Positions 1 to 8,472 of a stretch of 64,000 nucleotides of DNA are shown piece after piece (the stretch's first letter is position 1; every line of letters starts with the position of its first letter). Source of the DNA: Rickettsiales bacterium (GTDB lineage Bacteria; Pseudomonadota; Alphaproteobacteria; Rs-D84); the NCBI GenBank assembly GCA_031254335.1, contig JAIRUP010000012.1, positions 43,532 to 107,531 on the forward strand. The letters are read 5' to 3'. A model generated the notes under the pieces. That model worked only from the letters and a program-made list of their open reading frames with translations. It searched no databases and was not told where the DNA came from. The position numbers were made by a program, and so were the translations under genes.

Positions 1-737
1 CCGGTTCGCTTATGCTGTTTTGGGGATACGCGCCGGTGGTTTGGTTGTCCTTGGCGATGCTTGGCGTGTCGGTTTTGTTCATGATGAATATGAAGTCGGC
101 GGTGAAAATCACGCGCAGCGCGGGTGCGAAATTCTTGAAGACAATCAAGATGAGCATGCGGATTTTGGGTTCGTCCGCCTATGTGACGGGCCTGCTTTTC
201 ATAGTGTCCGCCATCACGGCGGTTTCGTTCATGGACGACTATCTTGGCCTGATTGGAACCGAGATGGGTTTGCCCAAGGAATTCGTCGGCGCGACGCTTG
301 TCGTGACGGGCATATCGCGCAGCCTTGGCAATATTGCGGGGTATAAGTTCGAGAACGCGCGGAATTTTTGGCTTGGCCTTGGGATTGCCGCGATGGGATG
401 CGCGCTTTTCGGCGCGGCGGCGGTGTTTTCGATACCGGCGTTGGGATTTTTCGGCCTGTTCTATTTCCTTATCGGATTGCTTGGCGTCATGGCGTTCTCG
501 AAATTCCAGCACGCGATTTCGTCGAACTGCCGGACGGTGGTCCTTTGCATAAACGACTTCTTGCAGCAGTTCATGAGCATATTCGTCTATTCGATTGTCG
601 GATTCGGCGTCGCGTTCGGAAGCTATAAATACAGTCTGTGGATGCTTGGCGCGGCGTGCGTCGCGGTGGGTCTGCTGGCGATGGTCTTGAACCCCAAAAA
701 GCCCGCGCCCGAATGCCGGATTGACTGCGGCCGCTAG
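1..737 (+). CDS. MFS-type transporter, C-terminal part (5' end outside window)
   Basis: The reading frame is open from the left edge, so the start lies upstream. About 240 residues remain, with roughly six hydrophobic segments and short basic loops, as in the C-terminal half of a major facilitator superfamily transporter. The tail KKPAPECRIDCGR is cytoplasmic in type. Substrate cannot be told. A second MFS-like gene lies at 20151-21347. The stop codon shares the palindrome CTAG (734-737) with the stop of the convergent gene. Confidence 0.6.
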   Translation, partial: GSLMLFWGYAPVVWLSLAMLGVSVLFMMNMKSAVKITRSAGAKFLKTIKMSMRILGSSAYVTGLLFIVSAITAVSFMDDYLGLIGTEMGLPKEFVGATLVVTGISRSLGNIAGYKFENARNFWLGLGIAAMGCALFGAAAVFSIPALGFFGLFYFLIGLLGVMAFSKFQHAISSNCRTVVLCINDFLQQFMSIFVYSIVGFGVAFGSYKYSLWMLGAACVAVGLLAMVLNPKKPAPECRIDCGR

Positions 738-1615
738 CGGCCGTTCGCAAGAAGGTTCTTTATAAGCGGCGCGGTTTTGTGCCGGTATGTTTCCGAAAAG
801 ACGATTGGCTTTTCCATCATTTCGCTGGCCTTCTTGAAAACCTCGTTTCCTTCCTTGGCGTAATAATAGAATGTCGAGAACGGCACAAGGGCTTGGAGCT
901 TCTGCGGAAAGGCCAGGTAAATTTCCGCCAGCTCGCCGAATGTCTTTTTTTCTTCGGACAGTTTGTCCAGCGCGGTATTGACGGCGGCTTCCTTGACGGC
1001 CCGCTTGGCGCGGCTGCTGTTTTCTTCGATTTCGTATCCGGGCGCGATGTGTTTCAGATATTCCGCATGAACGGCCTTGTTGAATCGCGGATTGCTTTTT
1101 GATATGTGCTGCCAGAATCCGGGCAGGGATATTTCCAAATGGGGCGCGGCGTCCGCCATGGCCTTGAACAGGGCCTCCAAAGTCGGATACCGCGCGTCCT
1201 TGGGAAGTTTCTTCATGGCGGTTGTAAGCCGCTCGGCGAATCGGTTGTATTTGACGGCGCGCTCGGTCCGCTCGAACCTTTCGCGCAGCATGGGAAGGAC
1301 GGCGCGCCTTATTTCCGGCTCGAAGTCCTTTTTATTGTCCGGGTCGATTTTCGCGGAAATGGTTTTGTAAAGGAGCGTCGGGTTTATCCCGGCTATGTCG
1401 TCCGCGAATGTTTTAAGGTCGGGATATTTTTTTATTCCGGGAGCTATGGCGCGGAGTATGGAAAGGGCGGCCATGAATCTTTTTGTCCATGCGGCCTTTC
1501 GCTCCATGGACGGCATTTTGGGAATCGGCCTTTGGTCGAACCCGGCTTCAAGGGATTGGTCGGAGCAAATCCGCCATAAATCCAGGGCGGGGGAATTCTG
1601 AATCAAGTCGCTCAT
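734..1615 (-). CDS. hypothetical protein, 293 aa
   Basis: I do not recognise this protein. It is soluble, mostly helical by composition, rich in Lys, Glu and Ala, and has no signal peptide or membrane segment. A TAAGGA Shine-Dalgarno lies just before the ATG. Its promoter lies between two 12-bp inverted repeats, so a self-regulating DNA-binding protein is possible, but no helix-turn-helix is obvious. It converges on the MFS gene and shares a four-base stop overlap with it. Confidence 0.6.
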   Translation of the reverse strand: MSDLIQNSPALDLWRICSDQSLEAGFDQRPIPKMPSMERKAAWTKRFMAALSILRAIAPGIKKYPDLKTFADDIAGINPTLLYKTISAKIDPDNKKDFEPEIRRAVLPMLRERFERTERAVKYNRFAERLTTAMKKLPKDARYPTLEALFKAMADAAPHLEISLPGFWQHISKSNPRFNKAVHAEYLKHIAPGYEIEENSSRAKRAVKEAAVNTALDKLSEEKKTFGELAEIYLAFPQKLQALVPFSTFYYYAKEGNEVFKKASEMMEKPIVFSETYRHKTAPLIKNLLANGR

Positions 1616-1616
1616 T

Positions 1617-1680
1617 AATAAAATCCTTACATTGACAAAACAATTATAAGGACTTTTTACAAGATTGCAAGGATTTTATT
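1617..1680 (-). promoter_or_regulatory. promoter flanked by 12-bp inverted repeats
   Basis: AATAAAATCCTT at 1617-1628 and its exact complement AAGGATTTTATT at 1669-1680 flank a minus-strand sigma70-type promoter (TTGCAA, 16 bp, TATAAT). A related half-site, ATAAGGACTTTT, starts at 1646. The proximal repeat overlaps the ribosome binding site of the 293-aa gene and the distal one touches the stop of the 61-aa gene. The arrangement suggests an operator; the regulator is unknown. Confidence 0.5.
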
Positions 1681-1865
1681 CAGATGACCTTGTTATGGGA
1701 CAGGCGCGCCGCGCTGAACTTTATTTTCTTGAAATCGACCGGCTCGGAATGCGCGTTGCAATATGCGTTGAGCAGGGCGCGGTATTCGGCCTCGCTGTTC
1801 GCGCGAATCTTCATGAATTCGTCGAGCGGCATATTCTTATAGTCCGGCTTTTTTGGTTTCTTCAT
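1680..1865 (-). CDS. small hypothetical protein, 61 aa, coupled to trpS
   Basis: The ATG overlaps the trpS stop as ATGA (1862-1865), so translation is probably coupled to trpS. The product is small, basic and soluble (MKKPKKPDYKN start), with no membrane segment or known motif. The tight overlap and the operator-like repeat beginning at its stop suggest a real gene, but no function can be given. Confidence 0.5.
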   Translation of the reverse strand: MKKPKKPDYKNMPLDEFMKIRANSEAEYRALLNAYCNAHSEPVDFKKIKFSAARLSHNKVI

Positions 1866-2875
1866 TGTTTTATGCTTCTTCCAAGCATGGCCGTTTCGAC
1901 CCCGGCCAGCGTCTTCTGCGCGGCTTCGCGCGCGCGCGCCGCGCCCGCCGAGAGGATGTCTTCAAGCTCGCCCGGGTTGGCGGCGAGCCTGTCGTATTCC
2001 GCGCGTGGCTTGGCCAGAAAGGAATCGACCGCTTCCAGCAGGATGTTTTTTGCGTCGCCGTATCCCATGCCGCCGTCTGTGAATTTCTTCCTGAACGCGG
2101 CAATGGACGCGGGGCCTGCGAAATGCGAATACAGCTGGAAGATGGTGGACGAATCCGGGTCTTTCGGCTCGGACGGAAGTTTGCTGTCGGTTATGATTTG
2201 CATGATTTTCTTTTTCAGCTCGGCCTGGGGCGCGAACAGGGGAATGGTGTTGCCATAGGACTTGCTCATCTTGCGTCCGTCCAGCCCCGGTATGACCGCG
2301 GCCTCGGCCGTGATATACGGTTCGGGCAAGGTCAGTATGTCGCCGTAAATGGAATTGAAGCTGCCCGCTATGTCGCGCGCGAATTCGATATGCTGCTTTT
2401 GGTCTTGTCCGACGGGAACCAGGGTGGAATTATACAGCAGTATGTCGGCGGCCATTAGAATCGGATAGGTGTAAAGCCCCATATTCACCCCGGCGTCCGG
2501 GTCCGCGCCGCCGGCGATGTTCTTGTCGACCAAGGCCTTGTAGGCGTGCGCGCGGTTCATAAGCCCCTTCGGCGTTATGTTCATAAGCAAGCTGCTTAGC
2601 CGCTGAACCTGGGGCAGGTCGGACTGGCGGAAGAAGACGCAGTTGTCCAGATTAAGGCCGAGCGATATGAAGGCGGCGGCGATGTCGGTCGTGTGCCGGC
2701 GGATGGCCAGGGGGTCGCGGACGGCGTTAAGCGCGTGCAGGTCGGCGATGAAAACGAAGCATTTTTGGGTCTTGGACATTTCTATGATTGGTTTTATCGC
2801 GCCGATATAGTTGCCAAGGTGCGGCTGTCCCGTGGGCTTTATCCCGGTCAGAATTATTTCTTTTTGATTTGTCAT
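1862..2875 (-). CDS. trpS: tryptophan--tRNA ligase
   Basis: Charges tRNA-Trp with tryptophan in the cytoplasm; class I synthetase. The HIGH-type signature is PTGQPHLGNYIG near residues 14-25 and the KMSKS loop is GRKMSKSYGNTI near residue 200. Length 337 aa is normal for bacterial TrpS. On the minus strand a TATAAT-like -10 lies about 45 bases upstream, with a degenerate palindromic repeat between promoter and start. It is followed by the ATGA-coupled 61-aa gene. Confidence 0.97.
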   Translation of the reverse strand: MTNQKEIILTGIKPTGQPHLGNYIGAIKPIIEMSKTQKCFVFIADLHALNAVRDPLAIRRHTTDIAAAFISLGLNLDNCVFFRQSDLPQVQRLSSLLMNITPKGLMNRAHAYKALVDKNIAGGADPDAGVNMGLYTYPILMAADILLYNSTLVPVGQDQKQHIEFARDIAGSFNSIYGDILTLPEPYITAEAAVIPGLDGRKMSKSYGNTIPLFAPQAELKKKIMQIITDSKLPSEPKDPDSSTIFQLYSHFAGPASIAAFRKKFTDGGMGYGDAKNILLEAVDSFLAKPRAEYDRLAANPGELEDILSAGAARAREAAQKTLAGVETAMLGRSIKQ

Positions 2876-2885
2876 GATTTTTCCC

Positions 2886-2913
2886 TTGTCATGCAGGCGT
2901 TGGTCGGCATCTC
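2886..2913. repeat. degenerate GTCAT-type palindromic repeat
   Basis: TTGTCATGC ... GCATCTC is an imperfect copy of the GTCATGCC...GGCATCTC palindromes at 41739 and 63221. It lies in the leader of trpS. Confidence 0.5.
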
Positions 2914-2936
2914 AGATTATTATATCATAATACTTT

Positions 2937-4427
2937 TTAGAATCTATACATAAAGCCTAACTTAAATATAGGCATGAATTGGCATTTGCTTCCGCAGTCG
3001 TTCAAAGCCTTGTTCGCGTCGTGGATTGCGTCGTTCCTCTGCTGGTGATAGTCGCCCCAAATATCGTCGATTTTGGTTTGGATTGTGTCGCCGCCAGCGG
3101 TTCCCAGGACTTCGTCGCGGATTTGGTTCAGGGTTTCCGATACGGTGTCGCTTCCGCCCGCGATGTCGTCAAGCCATCCGCAGTTCGCGCAGGTGCCGTT
3201 TATAAGGAAGTCCGTTATATTGCCGGCAAGCTCCCTGTTGTCCGTCGGAATGGTTATGCCATATTCCAATTCAAACTGGTCGCGGTTGGCGTTGATTTGT
3301 CCGGCGACGGCCTGGCTTACTATTGTGCGGACGATTTCATCGACATTCGGCGCGTTCATGCCGCGGACAAGCGCGGTCCAGTCGCACTGGCCGCCGTCCA
3401 TGGAATAGCAGGCCTCGATTACAAGGCTTCGGTCGTCGATGTCGTTCTCCTTGATTTTAAGGGGCTTGGTCCAGACCGCGCCCGCGTCCATGTAAATCTT
3501 GAAGCCCCACAGTATGCCAAGGTCGAAACCCGCGCCCAAATACGGCCCGTTGTATTTCCAGTTCAGGTTCGCGCCGAATTTGGAGCCTCCCTTGACGCGG
3601 AATTTAAGCTCGTCGTTGGTGTTGTCGATTGCCTGGACGAATCCGTTCGTCGGCGTGTGGTTCGGGAAGAACGCGTTCGCGCCAAGCTCCAACGAGCCGG
3701 TGTAATATCCGGCGGTCGCGCGGAATCCCCCAAGGAACCATGTGTCGCCGAAGGGATAGATGTCAAGAAGCGCGCCGAAATTCTGGTGCCGCATTTCAAG
3801 CTGGGCCTTGACGCCTTCAAGGTTGATTTTCGTCCCGTCGATTTCCACCGCGTCGATTTTCTCGGAGCCGAACTGATAGTTGTAGAACCACAGGTTCGCT
3901 TCCGGCGCAAGCTCGTGTCCGCTGGCTGTATCGTGCAGGGTCGCCTTGGCGTTTAGCGTCATGGGCGTCGTTATGTCAAGGCGTCCGCCGATTCGCTTCC
4001 ACCAGAAGCTGTCGAATTTCTTGTTCGCGTATCCGATGAACCAGTTGTGTCCCGGCATCACGGTCAAGCCAAGCCCGAACTGCATTCCCGTCGGCCATTT
4101 GGATTCCGCCGGTGCGGGCCTCTCGAAATTGTCGTCGTCGTCGTTTTCGGCATACGCGTCTTCATACGCGGCGAACGGATTGTCTTCCAAGGGTTCGCTT
4201 GCGGGCGTTTTGTCTTCTGTTTCCCGGCCCCTGTATCCATAGTCTATGTTCACGGTTACATCGGAATTGAGGTTTTGCGCCTCGATATACGCCTTTCTGG
4301 CCGAAGCCGCCTGGGCCTGTTCCGCGACGGGAACCCTGTTGTTGCCGTAATTCATCTCCGCGCCGGTCCCGGCAAGGGCCGGACCCGCGGCAAATAACGC
4401 AAAAATCGCAATAAGTGCTTTCTTCAT
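2937..4427 (-). CDS. outer-membrane beta-barrel protein, 496 aa
   Basis: The start is set at MKKALIAIFALFAAGPALA, a clear Sec signal peptide, with an AAGGA ribosome binding site; the longer frame upstream runs into murJ. After an acidic linker (residues ~50-95, with EDAYAENDDDDN) comes a long region of alternating polar and aromatic stretches typical of a barrel, ending in MYRF, the aromatic C-terminal residue read by the BAM complex. A Cys-containing insert (CANCG, CGSKCQ) could form disulfides. Specific function unknown. Confidence 0.7.
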   Translation of the reverse strand: MKKALIAIFALFAAGPALAGTGAEMNYGNNRVPVAEQAQAASARKAYIEAQNLNSDVTVNIDYGYRGRETEDKTPASEPLEDNPFAAYEDAYAENDDDDNFERPAPAESKWPTGMQFGLGLTVMPGHNWFIGYANKKFDSFWWKRIGGRLDITTPMTLNAKATLHDTASGHELAPEANLWFYNYQFGSEKIDAVEIDGTKINLEGVKAQLEMRHQNFGALLDIYPFGDTWFLGGFRATAGYYTGSLELGANAFFPNHTPTNGFVQAIDNTNDELKFRVKGGSKFGANLNWKYNGPYLGAGFDLGILWGFKIYMDAGAVWTKPLKIKENDIDDRSLVIEACYSMDGGQCDWTALVRGMNAPNVDEIVRTIVSQAVAGQINANRDQFELEYGITIPTDNRELAGNITDFLINGTCANCGWLDDIAGGSDTVSETLNQIRDEVLGTAGGDTIQTKIDDIWGDYHQQRNDAIHDANKALNDCGSKCQFMPIFKLGFMYRF

Positions 4428-4459
4428 GAATTTATTCCTTATTTCTGCTGTATCATAGT

Positions 4460-5938
4460 TCAATTTTTGGCAATTTTCAAGAATATTTTCATACCAATCA
4501 GGTATGCCCCGCCCGCGATGGCGATTGCCGCGGTCAAATTGATTAGGTTTGTTGTTTCTATTGATTCCAGCCCTATAAACATTGCGGCGGCCGCCGCGGC
4601 GAACACCGCGCCTATGATAACGGTCCCGCGGCGAAGCATGAACAGCCCGCGCCGCCATGCGATGAACGACATGGCGAACATTTTCGCCCATGCGGTTGCG
4701 GCGGTTCCGACGACAACGGAAAGGAATCCTATGAATGGATAAAGCCCGATTGCAATCAGCGCGCTGCCCAGAATTCCGGCCATGCTTACCTTTACCGGCG
4801 TCTTGGTGTCCTTGGCCGCGAAGATGGTTTTCTCGAAAACTTGTTCAAGGCTCATGGCGGGCAGGGCGATTGAAAGCAGGGCGATTGCGCTGGCCGTTTG
4901 GACCGTGTCCGCCGCCGTGAATTCCCCGCGCTGGAAAAGTATTTGGACAATCGGCCCGGCCAAAGCGGCAAGCCCCGCGAACGCGGGCAGGGTCCAGAAC
5001 AATATATGCGTTATCGCCCGGTTCTGCTGGATGTGCGCGAGTTTCGGATTATTGTCGGACAATGCTTTGGAAATCGAGGTAAGCAAAACCGTCCCGACGG
5101 CAAGCCCCACGATTGCGAACGGAAGCTGCACAAGCCGGTCGGCGTAATAAAGCCACGACACCGCGCCCGGCGTAAGGCTTGCGATAATCGTCCCGACCAT
5201 TATGTTGATGTGATACGCGCCCGAGCCGACTATGCCAGGCCCCATGCGGCGGAAAAGCGTCTTCATCTCGGGCGACTTTTTAAGCCGCACCAAGCGAAGG
5301 CCGAACTGCCTTGCGCGGATGCGCGTCCACAGTATCCAAATCTGGACGACGCCGGACAGCAGGATTGCGAAGGCCAGGGCGTATGCCGCCTGCCAGCCCA
5401 TGCGCATTGCGAGCATAAGGCCGCCAATCATGAAAATATTCAGAAGGGACGGCATCGCGGCGGCAAGCGCGAACCTGTTGGCCGAATTCAGGATTCCCGA
5501 CATGAATCCGATGGACGAAACCAAAATCAGATATGGGAACATGACGCGCGCAAGGCTTGTCGCGTCTTCCAGCTTGCCCGGTTCCGCGCCGAATCCGGGC
5601 GCGATGACAAGCATGATGAAAGGCATGGCTATCAATGCGATTATGGTTATGCCCAAAGTAATCGCCATCAGCCAGGAAAAGGCCATGTTTGCAAAATCGC
5701 CCGCTTTCGCCTCGTCCTGTTTTCTTTTTTCCACGAACATCGGGACGAACGAAACCTGCAGGGCTCCTTCGCCCAGAATGCTGCGGAACATGTTCGGAAT
5801 CTTGAACGCGGCGAAGAATATGTCGCTCGCGCGGCCCGCGCCAAGGACGGACGCGATTAGGACATCCCGGACGAAGCCCAGGACCCGGCTTGCGGCGGTC
5901 CATGCGCTTACCGATAAAAAGTGTTTGCGTATGCTCAT
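4460..5938 (-). CDS. murJ: lipid II flippase MurJ
   Basis: Polytopic inner-membrane protein that moves lipid II across the membrane for peptidoglycan synthesis (MVF/MOP superfamily). Start chosen at MSIRKHFLSVSAWTAASR, with AAGG eight bases upstream; the fourteen-helix pattern and the N-terminal VLGFVRDVLIASVLG and FKIPNMFRSILGEGA motifs are characteristic. Length 492 aa is usual. Only 41 bp separate it from divergent bamD, so the two promoters must overlap. Confidence 0.95.
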   Translation of the reverse strand: MSIRKHFLSVSAWTAASRVLGFVRDVLIASVLGAGRASDIFFAAFKIPNMFRSILGEGALQVSFVPMFVEKRKQDEAKAGDFANMAFSWLMAITLGITIIALIAMPFIMLVIAPGFGAEPGKLEDATSLARVMFPYLILVSSIGFMSGILNSANRFALAAAMPSLLNIFMIGGLMLAMRMGWQAAYALAFAILLSGVVQIWILWTRIRARQFGLRLVRLKKSPEMKTLFRRMGPGIVGSGAYHINIMVGTIIASLTPGAVSWLYYADRLVQLPFAIVGLAVGTVLLTSISKALSDNNPKLAHIQQNRAITHILFWTLPAFAGLAALAGPIVQILFQRGEFTAADTVQTASAIALLSIALPAMSLEQVFEKTIFAAKDTKTPVKVSMAGILGSALIAIGLYPFIGFLSVVVGTAATAWAKMFAMSFIAWRRGLFMLRRGTVIIGAVFAAAAAAMFIGLESIETTNLINLTAAIAIAGGAYLIGMKIFLKIAKN

Positions 5939-5979
5939 GATTTGCCTTAACATAAAACAAAAATTTGGAAAAAGCAAAT

Positions 5980-6696
5980 ATGAAAAGATTTTTGATTCTT
6001 GCCGCGTTGCTTTCCGTCGCGGCCTGCGGCGGCGACAAACTTGACGAGTCCACCGACGCCGAAATTTTCGTGGAGGCCCGCGCCAAGCTTGAAAAGAAAA
6101 GCTATGCGGCCGCGGGCGAAAGGTTCGAGGATGTGGACAAGCTGTATCCGGCGAGTCCCCTTGTTTCCGACGCGCTTGTCCTTGCGGCGTATTCCTATTA
6201 TATGGACGGCGACTATGCGGGCGCGATTGCGGACATCGACAGGTTTCTGCGTTTTCAGCCCGGCCATCCCTATGCGGCTTATATGCTCTATTTGAAGGGT
6301 ATGAGCTTCATGGCCCAGGCGTCCGACGCCCAGCGCGACGCAAGCATGACGCAGGAAGCCCTGGCGGCGTTCAATTTCCTTATAGAGCGGTTCCCGAATT
6401 CCGAATATGCCGAAAATGCGAAAAACAAGGTCGTGATTCTTCGGAACTATATGGCGGGGAAACTGATGTTCGTCGCGCGCCAGGACCAAAGGGAAAAGAA
6501 CTGGCCGTCGTCCATAACGCGCCTGAACGCGCTGACGCTCGCGTTTTACGACACGGCCATGATGCCCGAGGCCCTTTACAGGCTGGCGGTCGCGTATTCC
6601 GCGCTTGGAATGCGCCGGCAGGTGGCGGTTCATCAAGAGCTTCTTCGGGTGAATTATCCTGATTCCGAATGGCTGGCCGAGGCTATGAAATTGTAG
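5980..6696 (+). CDS. bamD: outer membrane assembly lipoprotein BamD
   Basis: Lipoprotein of the BAM complex that inserts beta-barrels into the outer membrane. Signal peptide with lipobox LSVAAC (Cys at residue 16). TPR-like helices follow, including the family's YxxG-type A-Y-M-L-Y-L-K-G stretch and a conserved ERFPNSEYA. 238 aa, a normal length. The start is the internal ATG at 5980, because the upstream in-frame ATG would add residues before the signal peptide. Confidence 0.93.
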   Translation: MKRFLILAALLSVAACGGDKLDESTDAEIFVEARAKLEKKSYAAAGERFEDVDKLYPASPLVSDALVLAAYSYYMDGDYAGAIADIDRFLRFQPGHPYAAYMLYLKGMSFMAQASDAQRDASMTQEALAAFNFLIERFPNSEYAENAKNKVVILRNYMAGKLMFVARQDQREKNWPSSITRLNALTLAFYDTAMMPEALYRLAVAYSALGMRRQVAVHQELLRVNYPDSEWLAEAMKL

Positions 6697-6697
6697 T

Positions 6698-6727
6698 TTG
6701 ACTTTGTAGTCTTAAAACCGTTATAAT
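6698..6727 (+). promoter_or_regulatory. sigma70-type promoter
   Basis: TTGACT (6698-6703), an 18-bp spacer and a perfect TATAAT (6722-6727) precede the 163-aa membrane protein gene, placing the transcription start about 15 bases before its ATG. Confidence 0.65.
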
Positions 6728-6748
6728 CCCTGAGAAAAGGATTAAAAA

Positions 6749-7240
6749 ATGCAAAAGCTATTCTTGTCTTTAATCGCGGCTTTGGTTCCGCTTTCGGCTT
6801 ACGCGGTCTGTCCGGTATGTTCCGTGGCCATGGGCGGCGGGCTTGTTTTCGCGCGGGAATTCGGCATAGACGATGTCATAACGGGCCTTTGGTTCGGCGC
6901 GCTGACGCTGTCGATGGCGATGTGGGTCGCGAACTATATGCGCCGGCGCGGGGTTCAGGCAAGCTGGCCCTATGTCTTGGATTTGGTCGGGTTTTATACA
7001 TTGACATTCTGCGTGTATTTCTTCCCGGGCGTCAAATGGGGCGCATATACGCTTTGGGGAATCGACAAATTGTTCCTTGGGATTATAGTCGGAAGCGTTT
7101 TGTTCTGGCTGTCCGCGTTTTGGTATTCCAAAATCAAGAAGAACAACGGCGGCCACGCGCTGTTCCCGTTCCAAAAGGTAGTCATGCCTATTGCAATCCT
7201 GGGCGCGGCCACGGTAATATTCTGGCTGATTACGAGGTAA
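6749..7240 (+). CDS. membrane protein with exported CPVC motif, 163 aa
   Basis: Not recognised. An N-terminal signal sequence (to about AYA, residue 19) is followed at once by V-CPVC, then four predicted membrane helices. The CxxC in a periplasm-facing position could bind metal or be redox-active. The ribosome binding site AAAGGA lies well spaced from the ATG. The next gene starts five bases after its stop. Confidence 0.6.
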   Translation: MQKLFLSLIAALVPLSAYAVCPVCSVAMGGGLVFAREFGIDDVITGLWFGALTLSMAMWVANYMRRRGVQASWPYVLDLVGFYTLTFCVYFFPGVKWGAYTLWGIDKLFLGIIVGSVLFWLSAFWYSKIKKNNGGHALFPFQKVVMPIAILGAATVIFWLITR

Positions 7241-7244
7241 AGCG

Positions 7245-7868
7245 GTGGCAAAAGCGAAAAAACTTACATTGGATGAAATGATTGCGCAGCTGGACGACGC
7301 GAAGAAGGCGAACCCGCTTGATTTGTCCGCGGACCAGGACTTGTCGATTGCGCTTATGAATTTGGTTTCGCTTGAAGAGCATTTCTTTTTCAGCGGCGGC
7401 AAGACGGGCAAAACCGGATTTTACGATTTAATCGATATAGTCCGCGAGATGCGCAAAGACCTGATGGGCCGCATTGTGAAGCAAAGCGGCGGCGATAATG
7501 GCGAGGTTTGGTGCATATCGAAACACCTGCTGGCCGCCAGCATGAGATTGATGGAAGTCGGCACCAAGCAGCTTGGCCGCGGGAACAAGGACGACGCTTA
7601 TAATCTTTTCAACAAGGCCTATGAATTGTATTCCCTGTTTTGGGGAATAAATATGGACCTTGTGGATTTGTCCGGCGTCCAAAGAATCACGGCCGACATA
7701 TCGGAACAGGTGAAATCGATTCCGACCGGCGGCGCTTGCGGTATATCTAAAAACAACTCCCCCCATGCGGGGGAGTCGAAGGCTTCGCCTTCGGCGGGGG
7801 GTCAAAAATCCACCATCGGCAAGCTGGGCGCATGGGTCAAGGACGCCGTTAATTGCTGTATTGAATAA
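7245..7868 (+). CDS. hypothetical protein, 207 aa, with in-frame palindromic element
   Basis: GTG start, with GAGG at the end of the previous gene as ribosome binding site. Residues 1-165 are soluble and helical with no motif I recognise; a D-Y-A-Y-N-L-F-N-K-A-Y-like stretch resembles a short helical repeat. Residues 171-186 (NSPHAGESKASPSAGG) are exactly the translation of a 48-bp palindromic element also found in polA and rsmE. The native tail resumes afterwards and ends in CCIE. The next gene begins directly at its stop (TAA then ATG). Confidence 0.6.
   Translation: MAKAKKLTLDEMIAQLDDAKKANPLDLSADQDLSIALMNLVSLEEHFFFSGGKTGKTGFYDLIDIVREMRKDLMGRIVKQSGGDNGEVWCISKHLLAASMRLMEVGTKQLGRGNKDDAYNLFNKAYELYSLFWGINMDLVDLSGVQRITADISEQVKSIPTGGACGISKNNSPHAGESKASPSAGGQKSTIGKLGAWVKDAVNCCIE
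7755..7802 (+). repeat. family A palindromic element inside a gene
   Basis: AACTCCCCCC-ATG-CGGGGGAGT hairpin, a variable inner hairpin (GAAGGC-TTC-GCCTTC) and a G-rich 3' arm GGCGGGGGGT. 48 bp, exactly 16 codons, open in this reading frame. Confidence 0.85.
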
Positions 7869-8174
7869 ATGAACTCCCTCCCGAAAAGTTATGTCCGGCG
7901 CGCGCCGGAAGCGCAGTTTATCTGGCGGCTTATCGTCGCCGCGCTGCCGCATTTGGCGAAATTCAGGGTGGACGATTTCGGTTCCATGAAGCAATACTCT
8001 TATAGCGACGACGATGTTGTTTTGGAAGTAAGCCGCGAAAAGATGCCGGGCGGTCCGGACGATTATTACGGCATGGCGAAGGACAAGGCGACGGGCGACA
8101 GGATTTACCTTAATAAGGACGGCGGGAAGATAATGTATGCGATTATCGACAAGCTATACCGCCGCCAAAAATAA
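7869..8174 (+). CDS. small hypothetical protein, 101 aa
   Basis: The ATG directly follows the previous stop, so it is probably translated by coupling. Soluble, with a basic N-terminus and a mixed alpha/beta composition (DRIYLNKDGGKIMYAI near the C-terminus). Not recognised. Confidence 0.55.
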   Translation: MNSLPKSYVRRAPEAQFIWRLIVAALPHLAKFRVDDFGSMKQYSYSDDDVVLEVSREKMPGGPDDYYGMAKDKATGDRIYLNKDGGKIMYAIIDKLYRRQK

Positions 8175-8181
8175 TCTTCGA

Positions 8182-8340
8182 AAGTTCCCCTCCTGTGGAG
8201 GGGTGGCCCGAAAGGGCCGGGGTGGTCTTTTTTCGGGGCCCCCATGCTGAGCAAGCGACCGGGTTCCCGCGACCGAGCAAGCAAAGCGAAGCGCAGGTCG
8301 TGGGACGCGGGAAGCGCAGGGTAGGCATGGGGAAGACTTT
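8182..8340. repeat. family B palindromic element plus long imperfect hairpin
   Basis: AGTTCCCCTCC-TGT-GGAGGGG with an inner GGCCC-GAAA-GGGCC and a 3' GGGGTGGT arm occupies about 8182-8227. It is followed by a long imperfect palindrome bounded by CCCCATGC (about 8240) and GCATGGGG (about 8327). The whole lies between the 101-aa gene and the dnaK promoter and may end transcription of the former. Confidence 0.65.
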
Positions 8341-8367
8341 CTAGGAATAAAAAAAAGTCCGAACAAC

Positions 8368-8397
8368 CCCTTGAAATTCCATTTTCGCGCATTATTA
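8368..8397 (+). promoter_or_regulatory. candidate heat-shock (sigma32) promoter of dnaK
   Basis: CCCTTGAA (8368-8375) matches the sigma32 -35 box. A CGCATTAT stretch follows at about the right distance for the -10. The ribosome binding site AAGGAG lies well downstream, leaving a leader of about 70 bases. Confidence 0.5.
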
Positions 8398-8472
8398 TTT
8401 CCAAAAGAATAATAAGATTCAAAAAATCTTGGCGAGGTTGGATTTTTTGACAACAAAAAAGGAGATTAAATT

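Noticed and set aside
4130..4145. GTC trinucleotide run as a contingency tract
   Set aside because: Unit of three bases keeps the frame; it only codes an Asp run in a linker.
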